Source of the DNA: Entophlyctis helioformis | Lineage: Eukaryota; Chytridiomycota; Chytridiomycetes; Chytridiales; Chytriomycetaceae | DNA: 18,642 nt | Assembly: GCA_025526915.1 (NCBI GenBank) | Contig: JAHLKH010000344.1 | Coordinates: forward strand, 1-18,642 | Reading direction: 5' to 3' | Part shown: piece by piece, positions 17,612-18,642 of the stretch | Numbering within the stretch: position 1 is the stretch's first letter | Layout of the letters: each line of letters opens with the position of its first letter | The notes under the pieces: generated by a model | What the model was told of the DNA's origin: nothing | Database searches by the model: none | The model's input: the letters and a program-made list of their open reading frames with translations, nothing else | Position numbers and translations under genes: made by a program

Positions 17612-18642
17612 ATGACATCTGCGGGCTCAACGGGCAGGATCCGTCAGGATCTCCTGTCGCTGGTCACCTTCTCATGGATGACGTCCACCATGCGGCTGGG
17701 TGCTCGCAAGGCGCTCGTTGAAGAGGTGTGCACACTGCCTTGCCCTGCCCTGTTGCCGACATCCAGACTGACGCTGTGCACCAACCGTCTCAGGACCTGC
17801 CGCAGCTCAACGATGCCCAAGTGGCCGGCTTGCTCAGGGCCAGCTTCGGAAAGTATGAGGAGCAATGCGCTGCCCACCAGGCCAGCCCGCAGCAGGTCAA
17901 GGCACCGAGTCTCTATGGCCACATCTTCTCGCACTACGCTGCATCGTTGTGAGTCCGCTGCACTCGATTCTGGCCGTTGCTTTGTGGCTGAATCGTCCAA
18001 CTCCTGTGTAGCACGGCCATCACGCTCCTCAAGATCGTCGAGGTCGTTCTCAGCATCCTGTCGCCGCTCGTGATCCCGCAAGTCATCCAGTTCCTGGCTC
18101 CCAAGCCAGACAAGCCGCCGCCGTTCGTCAACAACGGCTATGCCCTCGCCTTCATCCTCTTCGGCATGATTGTTTTCCAGAACCTATGCACCAGCGCCTG
18201 GCAAGCACTCCACCAGAACATGTCTCTCTCGCTGCGTGCCGCCCTTGTTGGATCTCTCTACCGCAAGAGCCTTCGCATCTCGTCAAAGTCTCGCAAGGTG
18301 CTGCCTGCCATTGTCCATGCCCCGTGCTGTCCAGCCGCTCATCGCTGACAGTGTGCACTTCAACCAGACATTCTCCGAGGGCAAGATCAACACGCTCATC
18401 ATGTCGGACGTCATCAACATCATGGCCATCTTTGGCATCGTTACGGCATTGTGGGCTGTTCCTCTGCAGATCGGTCTGGCCATGTACGCCATCAGCTCGC
18501 TCCTCGGCGTCGCGTTCTGGGCCGCTCTCGGTGCATTCATCTTCTTTGCCCTCATCCAGGTCCCACTGGCGAGAAACCTCGGCGCATTCTTCAAGATCTT
18601 CACCCAGACGCTTGACGACCGCACAAAACTCCTGCGCGAGTT
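17612..18642 (+). CDS. ABCC (MRP-type) ABC transporter, N-terminal part (runs off right edge)
   Basis: A membrane ATPase subfamily that exports conjugated or organic anions, often at the vacuole or plasma membrane in fungi. Exons are 17612-17725, 17767-17948, 18012-18297 and 18368-18642 (open). The N-terminus LLSLVTFSWMTSTMRLGARKAL matches the cytosolic lead-in typical of full-length ABCC proteins. It is followed by a membrane domain with hydrophobic spans (TLLKIVEVVLSILSPLVIPQ; ALAFILFGMIVF; then a long hydrophobic region after 18405). The signature LYRKSLRISSKSRK continues across the 18298-18367 intron into TFSEGKINTLIMSDVINI, equivalent to the family's KSL-x-L-S ... G-x-I-x-N-x-M-S-x-D region. 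The introns at 17949-18011 and 18298-18367 are ordinary GT-AG. The first, 17726-17766, would be only 41 bp; a one-base deletion is the alternative. The start at 17612 is preferred over 17489 because of the CCAAT palindrome between them. The nucleotide-binding domains are outside the window. Confidence 0.9.

Overview
The window reads as nuclear DNA of a filamentous or zoosporic fungus, most likely an early-diverging lineage such as a chytrid. The support is GC-rich protein-coding genes split by short introns (about 60-330 bp), CTGAC-like branch sites, densely packed genes on both strands, and fungal-type versions of several families. The lineage is an inference from gene content; no rRNA or other marker gene is present.

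Layout. (1) Positions 1-1577, minus strand: the N-terminal 403 residues of a CLC chloride channel/transporter, running off the left edge. (2) Positions 1693-2905, plus strand: a mitochondrial HTD2-like hydroxyacyl-thioester dehydratase, sharing a 115-bp divergent promoter with the CLC gene. It carries an apparent one-base deletion and an unresolved start. (3) A GGAT microsatellite lies between convergent gene ends. (4) Positions 3260-4817, minus strand: a complete six-exon porphobilinogen synthase (HEM2, 352 aa), first step of tetrapyrrole assembly in heme synthesis. (5) Positions 4828-5097: a decayed LINE-type reverse transcriptase fragment abutting the HEM2 start, followed by a 45-bp tandem repeat. 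(6) Positions 5275-7270: a two-exon P-loop GTPase-like protein (634 aa) of uncharacterised function. (7) Positions 8068-9426: an unrecognised low-complexity ORF. (8) Positions 9965-11428, minus strand: a mitochondrial PPR protein (487 aa). (9) Positions 12707-15301 and 15644-17294: two adjacent same-strand C2H2 zinc-finger regulators, apparently a diverged tandem pair. (10) Positions 17612-18642: the N-terminal part of an ABCC (MRP-type) ABC transporter, running off the right edge.

How the genes relate. HTD2-like dehydratase (mitochondrial fatty acid synthesis/lipoate supply), PPR protein (mitochondrial RNA) and HEM2 (heme) all bear on mitochondrial function, but their mixed orientation gives no sign of a functional cluster. 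The zinc-finger pair is the only local duplication.

The most unusual signals are: a compensated double frameshift that would erase the cysteine half of finger 1 in the second zinc-finger gene while leaving the ORF open; a third finger that lacks its last zinc ligand in both paralogs; two probable GC-AG introns; a retroelement relic at the HEM2 start; and an orphan GTPase with two G3-like motifs. Several of the frame breaks involve single bases, so assembly indels are a serious alternative explanation for them.
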